Of a stretch of DNA of 64,000 nt, positions 42,740 through 51,321 are shown piece after piece (within the stretch, counting starts at the first letter, position 1; each line of letters begins with the position of its first letter). The DNA lies in the NCBI GenBank assembly GCA_963822295.1, contig CAWGHD010000002.1, forward strand, positions 1,736,001 to 1,800,000. The letters run 5' to 3'. The notes beneath the pieces were generated by a model. It was not told the origin of the DNA. It saw only the letters and a list, made by a program, of their open reading frames with translations, and ran no database searches. Made by a program: the position numbers and the translations under genes. Origin of the DNA: VRUE01 sp963822295 (lineage in GTDB: Bacteria > Actinomycetota > Thermoleophilia > Solirubrobacterales > 70-9).

Positions 42740-42792
42740 TCGGGCGGGCTGATCTACTGGACCAGTCGAAGACAAGATGACCAATGCCGCTT

Positions 42793-42917
42793 CTGAGCTA
42801 CGGGGGCCAACGAGGCGGGATTCTACGTGGCGGGCTGGTTTAGCCGCACGTGCCAGTGGACCGTCGCGGTGGCGACCCGCTGGCCGTCGGCGTCGGTCAG
42901 CTCGATCTCACAGGGGA
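42793..42917. repeat. Direct repeat flanking the island, right copy (attR-like)
   Basis: 42811-42917 is identical to 26108-26214, and 42793-42804 equals the tRNA-Arg stretch 26090-26101 (CTGAGCTACGGG). This copy overlaps the 3' end of the intact thioesterase gene. Perfect identity even at third codon positions points to a recent event. Confidence 0.85.
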
Positions 42918-43281
42918 AGACGACCTTGCCATCAGCGTCGAGGGTGGCGAGGGCCTCGCCGGCGGGGACGCCGAGCCTCGCGGCCGCGTCGATCGGGCCC
43001 TTGGCGATCTTTTCGTAGGAGATCTCGGCGCTGCGGGCGAGCGGGGTGACCTCGCCGAGGCGCTCGGCGAAGGCGCCGACGAATGCCGCCCCGGAGGCGG
43101 CCTCTGCGGCGGTGAAGAGGGCGCCTGCGTGCTGGGAGCCGACATGGTTCGTCAGCTCCGGGCGCTCGGGCAGGCGGACGACGGCCTCGCCCTCGGCGAC
43201 GCGGGTTATCTCGAGGTCGAGGAAGCCGGCGAACGGCACCGCCTGGGTCATTCCCTTCGCGATCGCGTCGAAGTCGGTCAA
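42823..43281 (-). CDS. Hotdog-fold thioesterase (PaaI/DUF4442-like)
   Basis: About 152 residues. The hotdog pattern is PERPELTNHVGSQHAGALFTAAEAASG, quoted in part as NHVGSQHAGALFTAAE, followed by strands with AEISYEKIAKGPI and ELTDADGQRVATATVHW. Acts on acyl-CoA or similar thioesters. The start is TTG 43281 or ATG 43251; the first gives the usual family length. It sits six bases downstream of the pyruvate kinase stop. Its last 31 codons plus the stop are duplicated beside tRNA-Arg at 26120-26214. Confidence 0.85.
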   Translation of the reverse strand: MTDFDAIAKGMTQAVPFAGFLDLEITRVAEGEAVVRLPERPELTNHVGSQHAGALFTAAEAASGAAFVGAFAERLGEVTPLARSAEISYEKIAKGPIDAAARLGVPAGEALATLDADGKVVFPCEIELTDADGQRVATATVHWHVRLNQPAT

Positions 43282-43287
43282 GGCGCG

Positions 43288-44737
43288 TCAGGGTACGCGA
43301 TGGACCTCGAAGAGGTTCGTGCCGAGCTCCTGCTCCGGCAGCCCGGCGGTGATCGCGATCAGGTCGCCGGAGCCGGCGATCCCGTGCTTCGCGGCCAGCT
43401 CCGCGCAATCGTCGAGCAGGCCCCGCACCTCGGTGTCGTGCTCGCTGAGCACGGCGGTGACGCCGAAGAGCAGGTTGAGCCGGCGCACCGTCTCGATCCG
43501 CGGCGAGATCGCCAGCACCGGCACCTCGGGGCGGTGGGCGGAGACCAGGCGCGCGGTGCGGCCGCTGTTGGTCGGCACGACGAGCGCCGCCAGCCCGAGC
43601 CGGTAGACGGCGCCGACCGCTCCCTGCGCGACCGAGTCGGCGACGTCCTGGGTCGCCTGGTCGGTGCGGCCGAAGAGCCAGTCCCCGTAGGGCAGGTCGG
43701 GCTCGGTCGCGCGGGCGATCCGGTCCATCACCCGCACCGCCTCGACCGGGTTGCGGCCGACCGCGGTCTCCTCGGAGAGCATCACCGCGTCGGTGCCGTC
43801 GTAGATCGCGTTGGCGACGTCGGTCACCTCGGCCCGCGTCGGCCGCTTCTCGTTGACCATCGAGGCGAGCATCTGGGTCGCCGTGATCGCGGGCTTCGAG
43901 CGCCTGCCGGCCTCGCGGATCAGCCGCTTCTGGACCACCGGCACCTCGGCCAGCGGCAGCTCGATGCCGAGGTCGCCGCGGGCGACCATGATGCCGCCGC
44001 TGGCGGCGCGGACGATCTCCTCGGCGTTGTCGGCGGCCTGGCGCTTCTCGATCTTGGCGATCAGCGGGAGGTCGGCGCCGAGCGAGCGCAGGCGCTCGGC
44101 GACCGGCTCGAGGTTCGCCGCCGAGGAGACGAAGGAGATCGCCAGCAGGTCGATGCCGTGCTCGACGGCGAACTCGACCCAGCCGAGGTCGCCGTCGGTC
44201 GAGGCCGGGCCGGTCGGCGCCGGGGATGTTCATCCCCTTGTGGGAGGAGAGCGTGCCCCCCACCTCGACCTCGCACTCGACGTCGTCGTCCTCCGTGTCG
44301 CTGTCGTCGACGCGCAGGCGGATCGCCCCGTCGGCGAGGTAGACGTGTTCGTCGTCGCGCAGCGAGCCGACTTCGGGCCAGGCGACCGGGATCGTCTCCG
44401 CGTCGCCCTCGACCTGGCGCGCGGTGAGCTTCACGTGGGTCCCGGTCTCCAGCTCGGCGACGTCGTCGCGCATCTCCCCGATCCGCAGCTTCGGCCCCGG
44501 CAGGTCGCCGAGCACGGCCACCTCGCGGCCGACCCGCTCGGCGGCGCCGCGGATCGACTCGATCGTGCCGGCGTGGCGCTCGCGATCGGCGTGGGAGAAG
44601 TTGAGGCGGAAGACGTCCACCCCGGCCTCGATCAGGCGCTCGAGCACGGCGGGGTCCCAGCTCGCGGGGCCGACGGTGGCGATGATCTTCGTCCGCCTGC
44701 CCCGCCGCGCGCCCTCGGGTGTGGGTTCAGCCTCCAT
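43288..44737 (-). pseudogene. pyk: Pyruvate kinase with a +1 frameshift
   Basis: Converts phosphoenolpyruvate and ADP to pyruvate and ATP, the last glycolytic step. The N-terminal part (from ATG 44737) holds TKIIATVGPAS, RLNFSHAD and SSHKGMNIPGA. The rest lies in another frame from about 44220: DGDLGWVEFAVEHGIDLLA, GIMVARGDLGIELPL, KPAITATQMLASM and TDAVMLSEETAVGRNP. One extra G after the codons for NIPGA restores the full protein. All catalytic motifs are intact on both sides, so an assembly error is plausible. The gene lies directly upstream of the thioesterase. Confidence 0.9.
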
Positions 44738-44771
44738 GGGTATGACTGTAAAGAGTGCGCATTCCCACAGA

Positions 44772-44794
44772 ATGTGACACGAATCTATGTGACA
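44772..44794. promoter_or_regulatory. Direct repeats ahead of the P450 gene
   Basis: Two ATGTGACA copies (44772-44779 and 44787-44794) spaced by 15 bases lie 12 bases upstream of the P450 start and within the 68-base divergent gap with pyruvate kinase. They may be a regulator site; no -10 or -35 was assigned. Confidence 0.35.
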
Positions 44795-44805
44795 ATCACC
44801 CCTGG

Positions 44806-46200
44806 ATGAGCAGCACAGCACTCAGCCCCGCACCTGCCGAGGCCGCCGGCACGGCTGGCCCGATAGGCGAGGACGAGGCGGCTGCGCTCCCCCGGCCGCC
44901 GCTGGTCCAGATCCACCCGCTGAAGCAGCTGCTGCGCTTCAACCAGCGCCAGATCGAGTTCGTCTTCGGCGCCCGCCGCCGGCTCGGCGACGTCTTCGCC
45001 CTGCGCACCCCCGAACCGAACCCGCTGGTGATGACGAGCCTGCCCGACGACGTCCGCTCGCTGTTCACGGCGAAGTCCGACGAAGCCCCCTCGCTCGCCG
45101 GAGAGTCGCCGCTGCGCCCGATCATCGGGCCGGACTCGGTCCTCACCTCGGTGGGCGAGCGCCACATGCGCCAGCGCAAGCTGCTGCTGCCCCCCTTTCA
45201 CGGCGAGGCGATCGAGCGCTACTCGGCGGCGATCGCCGAGGCGACCGAACGCGAGATCGACCGCTGGCCGCTGAACGAGCCCTTCGCGATCGCCTCGCGC
45301 ATGCAGGCGATCACCCTCGACGTGATCATGGCCGGGATCTTCGGCATCGAGGGCCGGCCGGAGCGGGGCACGCCGGAGCACCGGCTGCGCCGCATGATCA
45401 GGACCTTCGTCGGGATCTCGACCAAACCCATTGCCCAGGTCGCCGAGCTGATGAACGTGCGGCGGGAAGAGCCGGTGGGCTTCACCCGCGCCGGCGTTTC
45501 GATGATCGACCGCCCGATCTACGCGGTGATCGAGCACCGCCGACACGCCGAGGACCTCGACGAGCGCCGCGACATCCTCTCGCTGCTGCTGCTGGCGCGA
45601 ACCGAGGAGGGCGAGGCGCTGAGCGACTACGAGATCCGCTCCGAGCTGCTGACCCTGGTCCTCGCCGGGCATGAGACGACCGCCAACTCGCTCGCCTGGG
45701 CCTGGGAGCGGCTGGTCCGCAACCCCGCCGCCCAGGAGCGCCTGGTCGAGAGCGTGCGCTCCGGGGACGGCGCCGACGTGATCGAGGAGACGATCACCGA
45801 GACGATGCGCTCGCGCCCCGTCGTGCCGATCGTCGGGCGCCGCGCGATGCGGCCCTGGCGCCTCGGCGAGTACGCGGTGCCGGCCGACTCGCCGATCCTG
45901 ATCAGCATCCTCCTCGTCCATCACCGCGAGGACCTGTATCCCGAGCCCTTCGAGTTCAGGCCCGAGCGCTGGACCGGCCGCAAGCCGGGGACCTACGAGT
46001 GGCTGCCCTTCGGCGGCGGCATCCGTCGCTGCCTGGGCGCGGCGCTGGCGATGGCCGAGCAGCGCGTCGTCCTCGAGGCGACCGCCCGCCGCCTCGACCT
46101 CGTCGCCGAGGACCCGAAGCCCGAGCGCGCCCTGCACCGCAACGTGACGATGATCCCGGCGCACGGCGCCCGCGTCGTCGTCCGCGCCCGCCGCGACTAG
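44806..46200 (+). CDS. Cytochrome P450
   Basis: 464 residues. Haem monooxygenase with the I-helix AGHETTA, ExxR (ETMR), FRPERW and the haem-Cys loop FGGGIRRCLG with C409 as the axial ligand. It resembles class I bacterial CYPs of the CYP102/110-like type, soluble, needing a ferredoxin and a reductase. Substrate unknown. ATG start 44806. Divergent from pyruvate kinase. A small ferredoxin lies at 59.9 kb but a link is not shown. Confidence 0.95.
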   Translation: MSSTALSPAPAEAAGTAGPIGEDEAAALPRPPLVQIHPLKQLLRFNQRQIEFVFGARRRLGDVFALRTPEPNPLVMTSLPDDVRSLFTAKSDEAPSLAGESPLRPIIGPDSVLTSVGERHMRQRKLLLPPFHGEAIERYSAAIAEATEREIDRWPLNEPFAIASRMQAITLDVIMAGIFGIEGRPERGTPEHRLRRMIRTFVGISTKPIAQVAELMNVRREEPVGFTRAGVSMIDRPIYAVIEHRRHAEDLDERRDILSLLLLARTEEGEALSDYEIRSELLTLVLAGHETTANSLAWAWERLVRNPAAQERLVESVRSGDGADVIEETITETMRSRPVVPIVGRRAMRPWRLGEYAVPADSPILISILLVHHREDLYPEPFEFRPERWTGRKPGTYEWLPFGGGIRRCLGAALAMAEQRVVLEATARRLDLVAEDPKPERALHRNVTMIPAHGARVVVRARRD

Positions 46201-46251
46201 GCCGCCCACCAGCACCCCCTCGGCGCCGGAAAGCGGGCAAGATTCCCGGGT

Positions 46252-46863
46252 GTGAGCAACCGGATCCTGATCATGCGCTGGCGGCGGGCCGCCCGTCGAG
46301 GCGAGAAGTACATCGACGGCACCGAGTTCCCGCCCCACGTCGAGCACCGGGTGCTGCGCCACTACCCACAGCTCGAAAAGGGGGACTGGCCCGAGGTCGA
46401 GCGCGGCCTGCGCGAGTGGTTCATCTGCTCGGCCTGGCGCGGGCGCACCGTGCTCGGCATGCCCTCGCGCATCGTCGACGAAGCCTGGCACGAGTTCATC
46501 CTCGACTCGATCGCCTACACGCGTTTCTGCAACGCGGCCTTCGGCGGATACCTCCACCACACGCCCGACGAGGGCATGTCGACCCCGATGGGCAGCGCCC
46601 TCGGCAACACGATCCTCGCCTGGGATCGATCCGCCGCCGGGTCGGAGCGGGAGTCGGTGCTGTGGGACCTCGACGAGCGTCTCGGAATCCCCGAGCCGCT
46701 GGGCGTCAGCGGCGTGGACCTGAGCGCGGTCCGCGCAGGCGGGCAGCCAGTGTATGTCGGGGGCGGGGGCTGCGGTGCCGCGATCGGCGACGGTGCTGGC
46801 GATGGAGGCGGAGGTGGCGGCTGTGGTGGTGGCGGCTGCGGCGGCGGGGGCGGCGGGAGCTAG
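46252..46863 (+). CDS. Glycine-rich-domain protein with Gly/Cys tail
   Basis: 203 residues. The N-terminal about 130 residues contain VDEAWHEFILDSIAYTRFC and GGYLHHTP, a conserved pattern of the bacterial glycine-rich-domain (GRDP-like) family. The last about 35 residues are only Gly, Cys, Ala, Asp (GGGGGGCGGGGCGGGGGGS). Such tails occur in several actinobacterial families, with unknown role. GTG start 46252, 51 bases after P450. Confidence 0.75.
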   Translation: MSNRILIMRWRRAARRGEKYIDGTEFPPHVEHRVLRHYPQLEKGDWPEVERGLREWFICSAWRGRTVLGMPSRIVDEAWHEFILDSIAYTRFCNAAFGGYLHHTPDEGMSTPMGSALGNTILAWDRSAAGSERESVLWDLDERLGIPEPLGVSGVDLSAVRAGGQPVYVGGGGCGAAIGDGAGDGGGGGGCGGGGCGGGGGGS

Positions 46864-46877
46864 CCGCCGGCAGTAAG

Positions 46878-46966
46878 CGGAGAGGGAGGGATTCGAACCC
46901 TCGAGAGAGCTTGCGCCCCCTACTCGCTTAGCAGGCGAGTGCCTTCAGCCACTCGGCCACCTCTCC
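46878..46966 (-). tRNA. tRNA-Ser (anticodon GCT)
   Basis: 89-base cloverleaf with a long variable arm, typical of tRNA-Ser. Acceptor GGAGAGG/CCTCTCC, anticodon loop CTGCTAA in stem CTCGC/GCGAG, T arm GAGGG-TTCGAAT-CCCTC. Decodes AGC/AGU. CCA not encoded. Confidence 0.97.
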
Positions 46967-47020
46967 GGGCCCGAAACATTAGCGGCGCCCCATCCGCCGC
47001 GGGGCGGTTAGGCTCGCCTC

Positions 47021-48229
47021 GTGGCAGAGCCTCCCGACCAGTCCCACGATCGCTTCGAGCAGATCTTCCAGGAGGTCGAGGCGCCGTTCGCGTTCGTCGA
47101 CCTCGACGCGATGTGGTCGAACGCCGAGGAGATGCTCGGGCGCGCGGCCGGCAAGCCGATCCGGGTGGCGAGCAAGTCGATCCGCTGCCGCGACCTGATC
47201 GCGCGGATCCTCGAGCGCCCCGGCTACGAGGGCGTGATGACCTTCACCCTCCCGGAGACCCTGTGGCTGGCCGAGCAGGGGTTCGAGGACCTGCTGCTCG
47301 CCTACCCGACCACCGACGGCGGCGCGCTCGAGGGGCTGGCGCTGCGCTCGGCGGCCAGCCCCGACCAGGCGCCCGTGATCACGGTCGACTCGAGCGAGCA
47401 CCTCGACCAGATCGAGTCGGTGCTGGGCGCGGCGGCGGCTCCGGTCCGGGTCTGCATCGAGCTCGACGCCAGCTACTGGGCCGCGGGGGGCCGGCTCAAG
47501 ATCGGCGCCAAGCGCTCGCCGGTCCACTCCCCGGAGCAGGCGCTCGAGCTTGCCCGCGACGTCGAGCGGCGCGAGCAGACCGACCTGGTCGCGCTGATGG
47601 CCTACGAGGGCCAGATCTCCGGCGTCGGCGACCAGCCGCCCGGGCAGCGGCTGCGGGGGGCGGCGATCCGGCTCATGCAGAAGCGCTCGGTGGCGGAGCT
47701 CGCCGAGCGGCGGGCGGCCGCGGTCGCGGCGGTGCGCGAGGTCGCCGAGCTCGAGATCGTCAACGGGGGCGGCACCGGCAGCCTCGAGTTCACCGCCGCC
47801 GAGGAGGCCGTGACCGAGGTGACGGCGGGCTCCGGCTTCTACGCCCCCGCCCAGTTCGACCACTACAGCCGCTTCAGCCTCACCCCCGCGGCCGGCTTCG
47901 CGCTGCCGATCGTGCGCCGCCCGGGGCCGCGGGCGGCGACCGCTCTCGGCGGCGGCTACCTCGCCTCGGGGGCCGGCAACGCGGGCCGCCTGCCCGTCCC
48001 CTGGCTGCCGCCCGGCCTGAAGCTCGACGCGGAGGAGGGCGCCGGCGAGGTCCAGACGCCGCTGCTCGGCGACGCCGCCGAGGGCCTGCGGATCGGCGAC
48101 CGCGTCTACATGAGGCACTCGAAGGCCGGCGAGCTCTGCGAGCGCTTCGACTCCCTGCACCTGGTCGAGGGCGGGCGGATCGTCGACGTCGTCCCCACCT
48201 ACAGGGGCGACGGGCAGACCTTCCTATAG
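47021..48229 (+). CDS. PLP enzyme, alanine racemase fold III (amino acid deaminase/aldolase)
   Basis: 402 residues. The N-terminal TIM barrel of the alanine racemase-like fold carries the PLP lysine in VASKSIRCRDL; NGGGTGSLEF forms the phosphate-binding region. The C-terminal D-serine dehydratase-like domain ends with SLHLVEGGRIVDVVPTYRG. Family members include D-threonine aldolase and D-serine dehydratase. GTG start 47021. It converges with the FAD-oxidase gene, leaving one base between stops. Confidence 0.88.
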   Translation: MAEPPDQSHDRFEQIFQEVEAPFAFVDLDAMWSNAEEMLGRAAGKPIRVASKSIRCRDLIARILERPGYEGVMTFTLPETLWLAEQGFEDLLLAYPTTDGGALEGLALRSAASPDQAPVITVDSSEHLDQIESVLGAAAAPVRVCIELDASYWAAGGRLKIGAKRSPVHSPEQALELARDVERREQTDLVALMAYEGQISGVGDQPPGQRLRGAAIRLMQKRSVAELAERRAAAVAAVREVAELEIVNGGGTGSLEFTAAEEAVTEVTAGSGFYAPAQFDHYSRFSLTPAAGFALPIVRRPGPRAATALGGGYLASGAGNAGRLPVPWLPPGLKLDAEEGAGEVQTPLLGDAAEGLRIGDRVYMRHSKAGELCERFDSLHLVEGGRIVDVVPTYRGDGQTFL

Positions 48230-48230
48230 G

Positions 48231-49520
48231 TCAGGGGCCGAGCACGCGGCGCGCGTACTCGTTGGTGAAGACCCGGCCCGGGTCGAGCTCGTCGCGGGCG
48301 GCCTGGAAGTCGGCCCAGCGCGGGTAGCGGGGGGCGAGGGTCTCGGCGGACTGGAAGTGGCGCTTGCCCCAGTGGGGGCGGCCCGCGTACTCGTCCATGA
48401 TCTCCTCGACCGCCTCGAAGTAGGGCCGCCACTCCATCCCCCGGTACTGGTGGACGGCGATGTAGGCGGTGTCGCGCTCGTGCGAGGGGCTGAGCAGGGC
48501 GTCGTCGGCGGCCGTGACCCGCATCTCGATCGGGAAGAAGACGGGGTAGCGGTTGGACCGCACCCACTCGATCACCCGGCGGATCGCCTCGGGGCCGTTC
48601 TCGCGCGGCACCCCGTACTCCATCTCGGTGAAGCGGACGCGGCGCTCGTTGGCGAAGATCCGGTCGCTGCGGTCGATCGCCCTGCTGCCGGAGGCGAGCC
48701 GGGCGGCGAGCCGCGAGAGGCGCGGGATCGAGCCGGGGAAGCGCTTGCTCGCGGCCGAGATCGCCTCCAGCGCCCAGTTCTCGAGGAGGACGTCGTTGAG
48801 GAACTCGCCGACCCGGCCGCGCGGCCGCGGCGGGGCATCGGTGCGGTTGCGCTCGAGCACCAGCGCCGAGTCCGCGTAGGGGAAGGTGAAGAGCTCGAAG
48901 TGATCGTGTTCGGAGGCGCGCTCGGCGAAGCTGTCGAGTACCTCCTCGCGTGGATGCGGCCGGTCGACCCGGTCGAGGACGAAGGCGGGGACGCAGCGCA
49001 GGGTGACCGCGGTGATCGCGCCCAGCGCCCCGATCCCGACCCGGGCGGCCCGCAGCAGGTCGGTTCCGTCCTCGAGCTCGCGGACCGAGCCGTCGCCGAG
49101 TACCAGCTCGAGGCCGGCCACCTGCGAGGAGATGTTGCGCAGGCCGGCGCCGGTTCCGTGGGTGCCGGTCGAAATCGAGCCGGAGATCGTCTGCCTGTCG
49201 ATGTCGCCGAGGTTCTCCATCGCCAGGCCAAGGCCGTGCAGCGCCTCGTTGAGCTCGGCGAGGACCGTTCCCCCGCCGACCCGGACCAGCCCCGAGTCGC
49301 GGTCGGCGTCGATCACGCCGCTGAAGGCGCCGAGGTCGACCATCGTCCCGTCGGTGAGCGCCGCCTCGGTGAACGAGTGGCCGGAGCCGCGCACGCTGAC
49401 CGCCCGCCCGGCGGCCCCGGCGGCGGCGACCGCGGCGGAGAGCTCGTCGCGGTCCCGGGGGCGGATCGCCTCCGCCGGCCGGCAGACCTGGTCGCCCGCC
49501 CAGTTGCGCCACTCAGCCAT
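48231..49520 (-). CDS. FAD-linked sugar-lactone oxidase (L-gulonolactone/alditol oxidase family)
   Basis: 429 residues of the VAO/PCMH family. RGSGHSFTEAA contains the His used for covalent FAD linkage in this group; ISGSISTGTHGTG is the FAD-binding loop, and HWGKRH near the C terminus is the conserved D-arabinono-1,4-lactone oxidase motif. It would oxidise a sugar alcohol or aldonolactone with O2. ATG 49520. Downstream of the MFS gene on the same strand by 17 bases. Confidence 0.92.
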   Translation of the reverse strand: MAEWRNWAGDQVCRPAEAIRPRDRDELSAAVAAAGAAGRAVSVRGSGHSFTEAALTDGTMVDLGAFSGVIDADRDSGLVRVGGGTVLAELNEALHGLGLAMENLGDIDRQTISGSISTGTHGTGAGLRNISSQVAGLELVLGDGSVRELEDGTDLLRAARVGIGALGAITAVTLRCVPAFVLDRVDRPHPREEVLDSFAERASEHDHFELFTFPYADSALVLERNRTDAPPRPRGRVGEFLNDVLLENWALEAISAASKRFPGSIPRLSRLAARLASGSRAIDRSDRIFANERRVRFTEMEYGVPRENGPEAIRRVIEWVRSNRYPVFFPIEMRVTAADDALLSPSHERDTAYIAVHQYRGMEWRPYFEAVEEIMDEYAGRPHWGKRHFQSAETLAPRYPRWADFQAARDELDPGRVFTNEYARRVLGP

Positions 49521-49537
49521 CGGCGCAGCCTAGCCCG

Positions 49538-50695
49538 CTAGCCCGTGGCCGCGGGCGCCGTCGACCCCGGCAGCTCGCTGCGCAGCGCGTAGGCGGCGGT
49601 GACGAGAAGCAGCGCGGCGACCGCGATGCTCGGAGCGGCGAACCCGGCGACCTCCGCGACGCCGCCGCCGGCGACGCCGCCGACGACTTGCCCCGTCGCC
49701 CAGGCCATGTTCGAGAGGCCGGCGGCGAACCCCATGTGGAGATCGCCGGATTCGGCGGTCTCGGCGAGCATCGTCAGCGCCGGCGCGAAGCAGATGCCGG
49801 CGCCGAGCGAGGCGATCAGCAACCCCCCGATCACCACGCCGACCGCCTGGGCGGCGGCGATCCCGAGCATCCCCACAGCGCCGATCGTGAGGCCGAGGAC
49901 GAACGGGGTGCGACGGCCGACGCGATCCGAGTAGCGGCCGGCCAGCGGGGCCAGGGTCGCCTCGATCGCGGCGCCGGCGATGAAGCCGGCGGCGATCACG
50001 GCGTGCCCGCCGCCGAGGTCGTCGATCCTCAGCGGCACCAGCACCTCGACGACGCCGAACATCGCCGAGGGGATCGCGACGAAGGCGGTCGCGATCAGGA
50101 CGGGGCGGGCGAGGATCGCGGTCGAGATCTGGGCCAGCGTCTGGCGCTCCGGCGGGGGCGGCTCGGGGGTGCCGATCACGAGCACGGCGAACAAACCGGA
50201 GACGACGAGAACGGCGCTGAAGATGAGCTCGGTGCCGACCTCCGCCGCGAGCGCCCCGAGGGCGGGGCCGAGCAGGGCGCCGACGACGGCGGTCCCGAGC
50301 GCCGTGCCGATCACGGAGCCGCGGCGCTCGGGGGGAGTGGACGTGATCAGCCAGGTCAGCGCCCCGGACCAGATCAGAGCGCCGGCGACGCCCTGGCTGA
50401 AGCGGGCGAGGTCGAGCAGGACGATGTCGTTGCCGAAGCCGAAGACGATGCTCGACACCCCGAGCAACCCGAGGCCCCAGAGCACCGTTCGGCGCGGGCC
50501 CGCCCGCGTCGCCAGCAGCCCGGCCGGCAGCGAGGCGAGCAGCGTGCCGGCGGCGTAGGTGGCCGAGAGGATCCCCGCTTCCGCCTTGCTCAGGTCGAGA
50601 TCGTCGACGTAGTCGGGCAGAAGCGGTGCGATCGCCGAGTAGAACGCGACGTCGAAGAGGATCAGGGTCGATACGACGAGCATCAGACGGCGCAT
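49538..50695 (-). CDS. MFS transporter, 12 TM (DHA1-like)
   Basis: 385 residues with 12 hydrophobic segments and the MFS motif A pattern in loop 2-3 (GLLATRAGPRRTVLW) and in loop 8-9 (GRYSDRVGRRTP). Likely a drug or metabolite exporter of the inner membrane. ATG 50695; an upstream TTG at 50707 is less likely. Co-directional with the oxidase gene and possibly co-transcribed. Confidence 0.88.
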   Translation of the reverse strand: MRRLMLVVSTLILFDVAFYSAIAPLLPDYVDDLDLSKAEAGILSATYAAGTLLASLPAGLLATRAGPRRTVLWGLGLLGVSSIVFGFGNDIVLLDLARFSQGVAGALIWSGALTWLITSTPPERRGSVIGTALGTAVVGALLGPALGALAAEVGTELIFSAVLVVSGLFAVLVIGTPEPPPPERQTLAQISTAILARPVLIATAFVAIPSAMFGVVEVLVPLRIDDLGGGHAVIAAGFIAGAAIEATLAPLAGRYSDRVGRRTPFVLGLTIGAVGMLGIAAAQAVGVVIGGLLIASLGAGICFAPALTMLAETAESGDLHMGFAAGLSNMAWATGQVVGGVAGGGVAEVAGFAAPSIAVAALLLVTAAYALRSELPGSTAPAATG

Positions 50696-50769
50696 CGCCC
50701 CATCCAATCACCCGGGCCCCTCTTGCCACCCCTCCTCTTTGTCTAGCATCGGGCGCCCGAGTGCACCCC

Positions 50770-50858
50770 GGAGGGGTGGCAGAGCGGTTGAATGCGCCGG
50801 TCTTGAAAACCGGTAGCCGTCGCAAGGCGGCTCGTGGGTTCGAATCCCACCCCCTCCG
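50770..50858 (+). tRNA. tRNA-Ser (anticodon TGA)
   Basis: 89 bases with acceptor GGAGGGG/CCCCTCC, anticodon stem CCGGT/ACCGG around loop CTTGAAA, a long variable arm and T arm GTGGG-TTCGAAT-CCCAC. Decodes UCA and related codons. No CCA encoded. The next two genes downstream are of lower GC and a secreted type, which may be an insertion at this tRNA. Confidence 0.97.
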
Positions 50859-50867
50859 CTGAGGCCC

Positions 50868-51320
50868 CTACCGCGGTTTGACCTTGTGAACTTTGGGACG
50901 CAGCGCGCTGATCGCTATCAGGGCGCCGTCGGGCGCGACCAGCTTGAACGACAGATTGAGGCGGTTGCGCTCGTCGAGGCGGGGTTCGAGTCGCCTCCTG
51001 ATCATCAGGTCCTCTTGGCGGACGACCTGCCTGGATATCACCATTTTCCGACGGCAGTCAGCGGGTGGGCCCGTGTCGCAGCGAACCGGAATCCCCAACG
51101 AAAGCTCTCCTTCTTTGTGGATCACCATGTACAGTGCCAAGATCCGACCGTCGTAGGTGACTTTAGAGACACCGTACCGTTCCGGCACCGGCTTGGTGGC
51201 AGGCCCGCCCCCCGGATACACCGGTTCGTAGGTCGCGGCACCGGGGACTGCGGGTGTCGCCATAGCGGATAGCGTCAGAAGGACGGCTGCCGAGACGCCT
51301 GCTCTCCGCACCAAGCTCAT
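50868..51320 (-). CDS. Secreted protein of unknown function (150 aa)
   Basis: Signal peptide RRAGVSAAVLLTLSAMATPA, then a beta-rich domain with YGVSKVTYDGRILALYMVIH and a Cys pair (IPVRCDTGPPADCRRK). No family recognised. ATG 51320 lies one base after the neprosin-like gene's stop, so it is the second gene of a two-gene unit. Less GC-rich than its neighbours. Confidence 0.75.
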   Translation of the reverse strand: MSLVRRAGVSAAVLLTLSAMATPAVPGAATYEPVYPGGGPATKPVPERYGVSKVTYDGRILALYMVIHKEGELSLGIPVRCDTGPPADCRRKMVISRQVVRQEDLMIRRRLEPRLDERNRLNLSFKLVAPDGALIAISALRPKVHKVKPR

Positions 51321-51321
51321 C

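Larger units (their letters stand above)
26105..42810. mobile_element. Putative 16.7-kb genomic island
   Basis: Bounded by the direct repeats described, next to tRNA-Arg. It holds 17 or so genes of a signalling/AAA+ type that have no link to the flanking metabolic genes. The left end (26.2-27.9 kb) is visibly less GC-rich than its surroundings. The duplicated thioesterase 3' end at the left and the intact gene at the right fit insertion beside the tRNA. No integrase, transposase or relaxase was found, so mobility is inferred only from the repeats. Confidence 0.6.
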
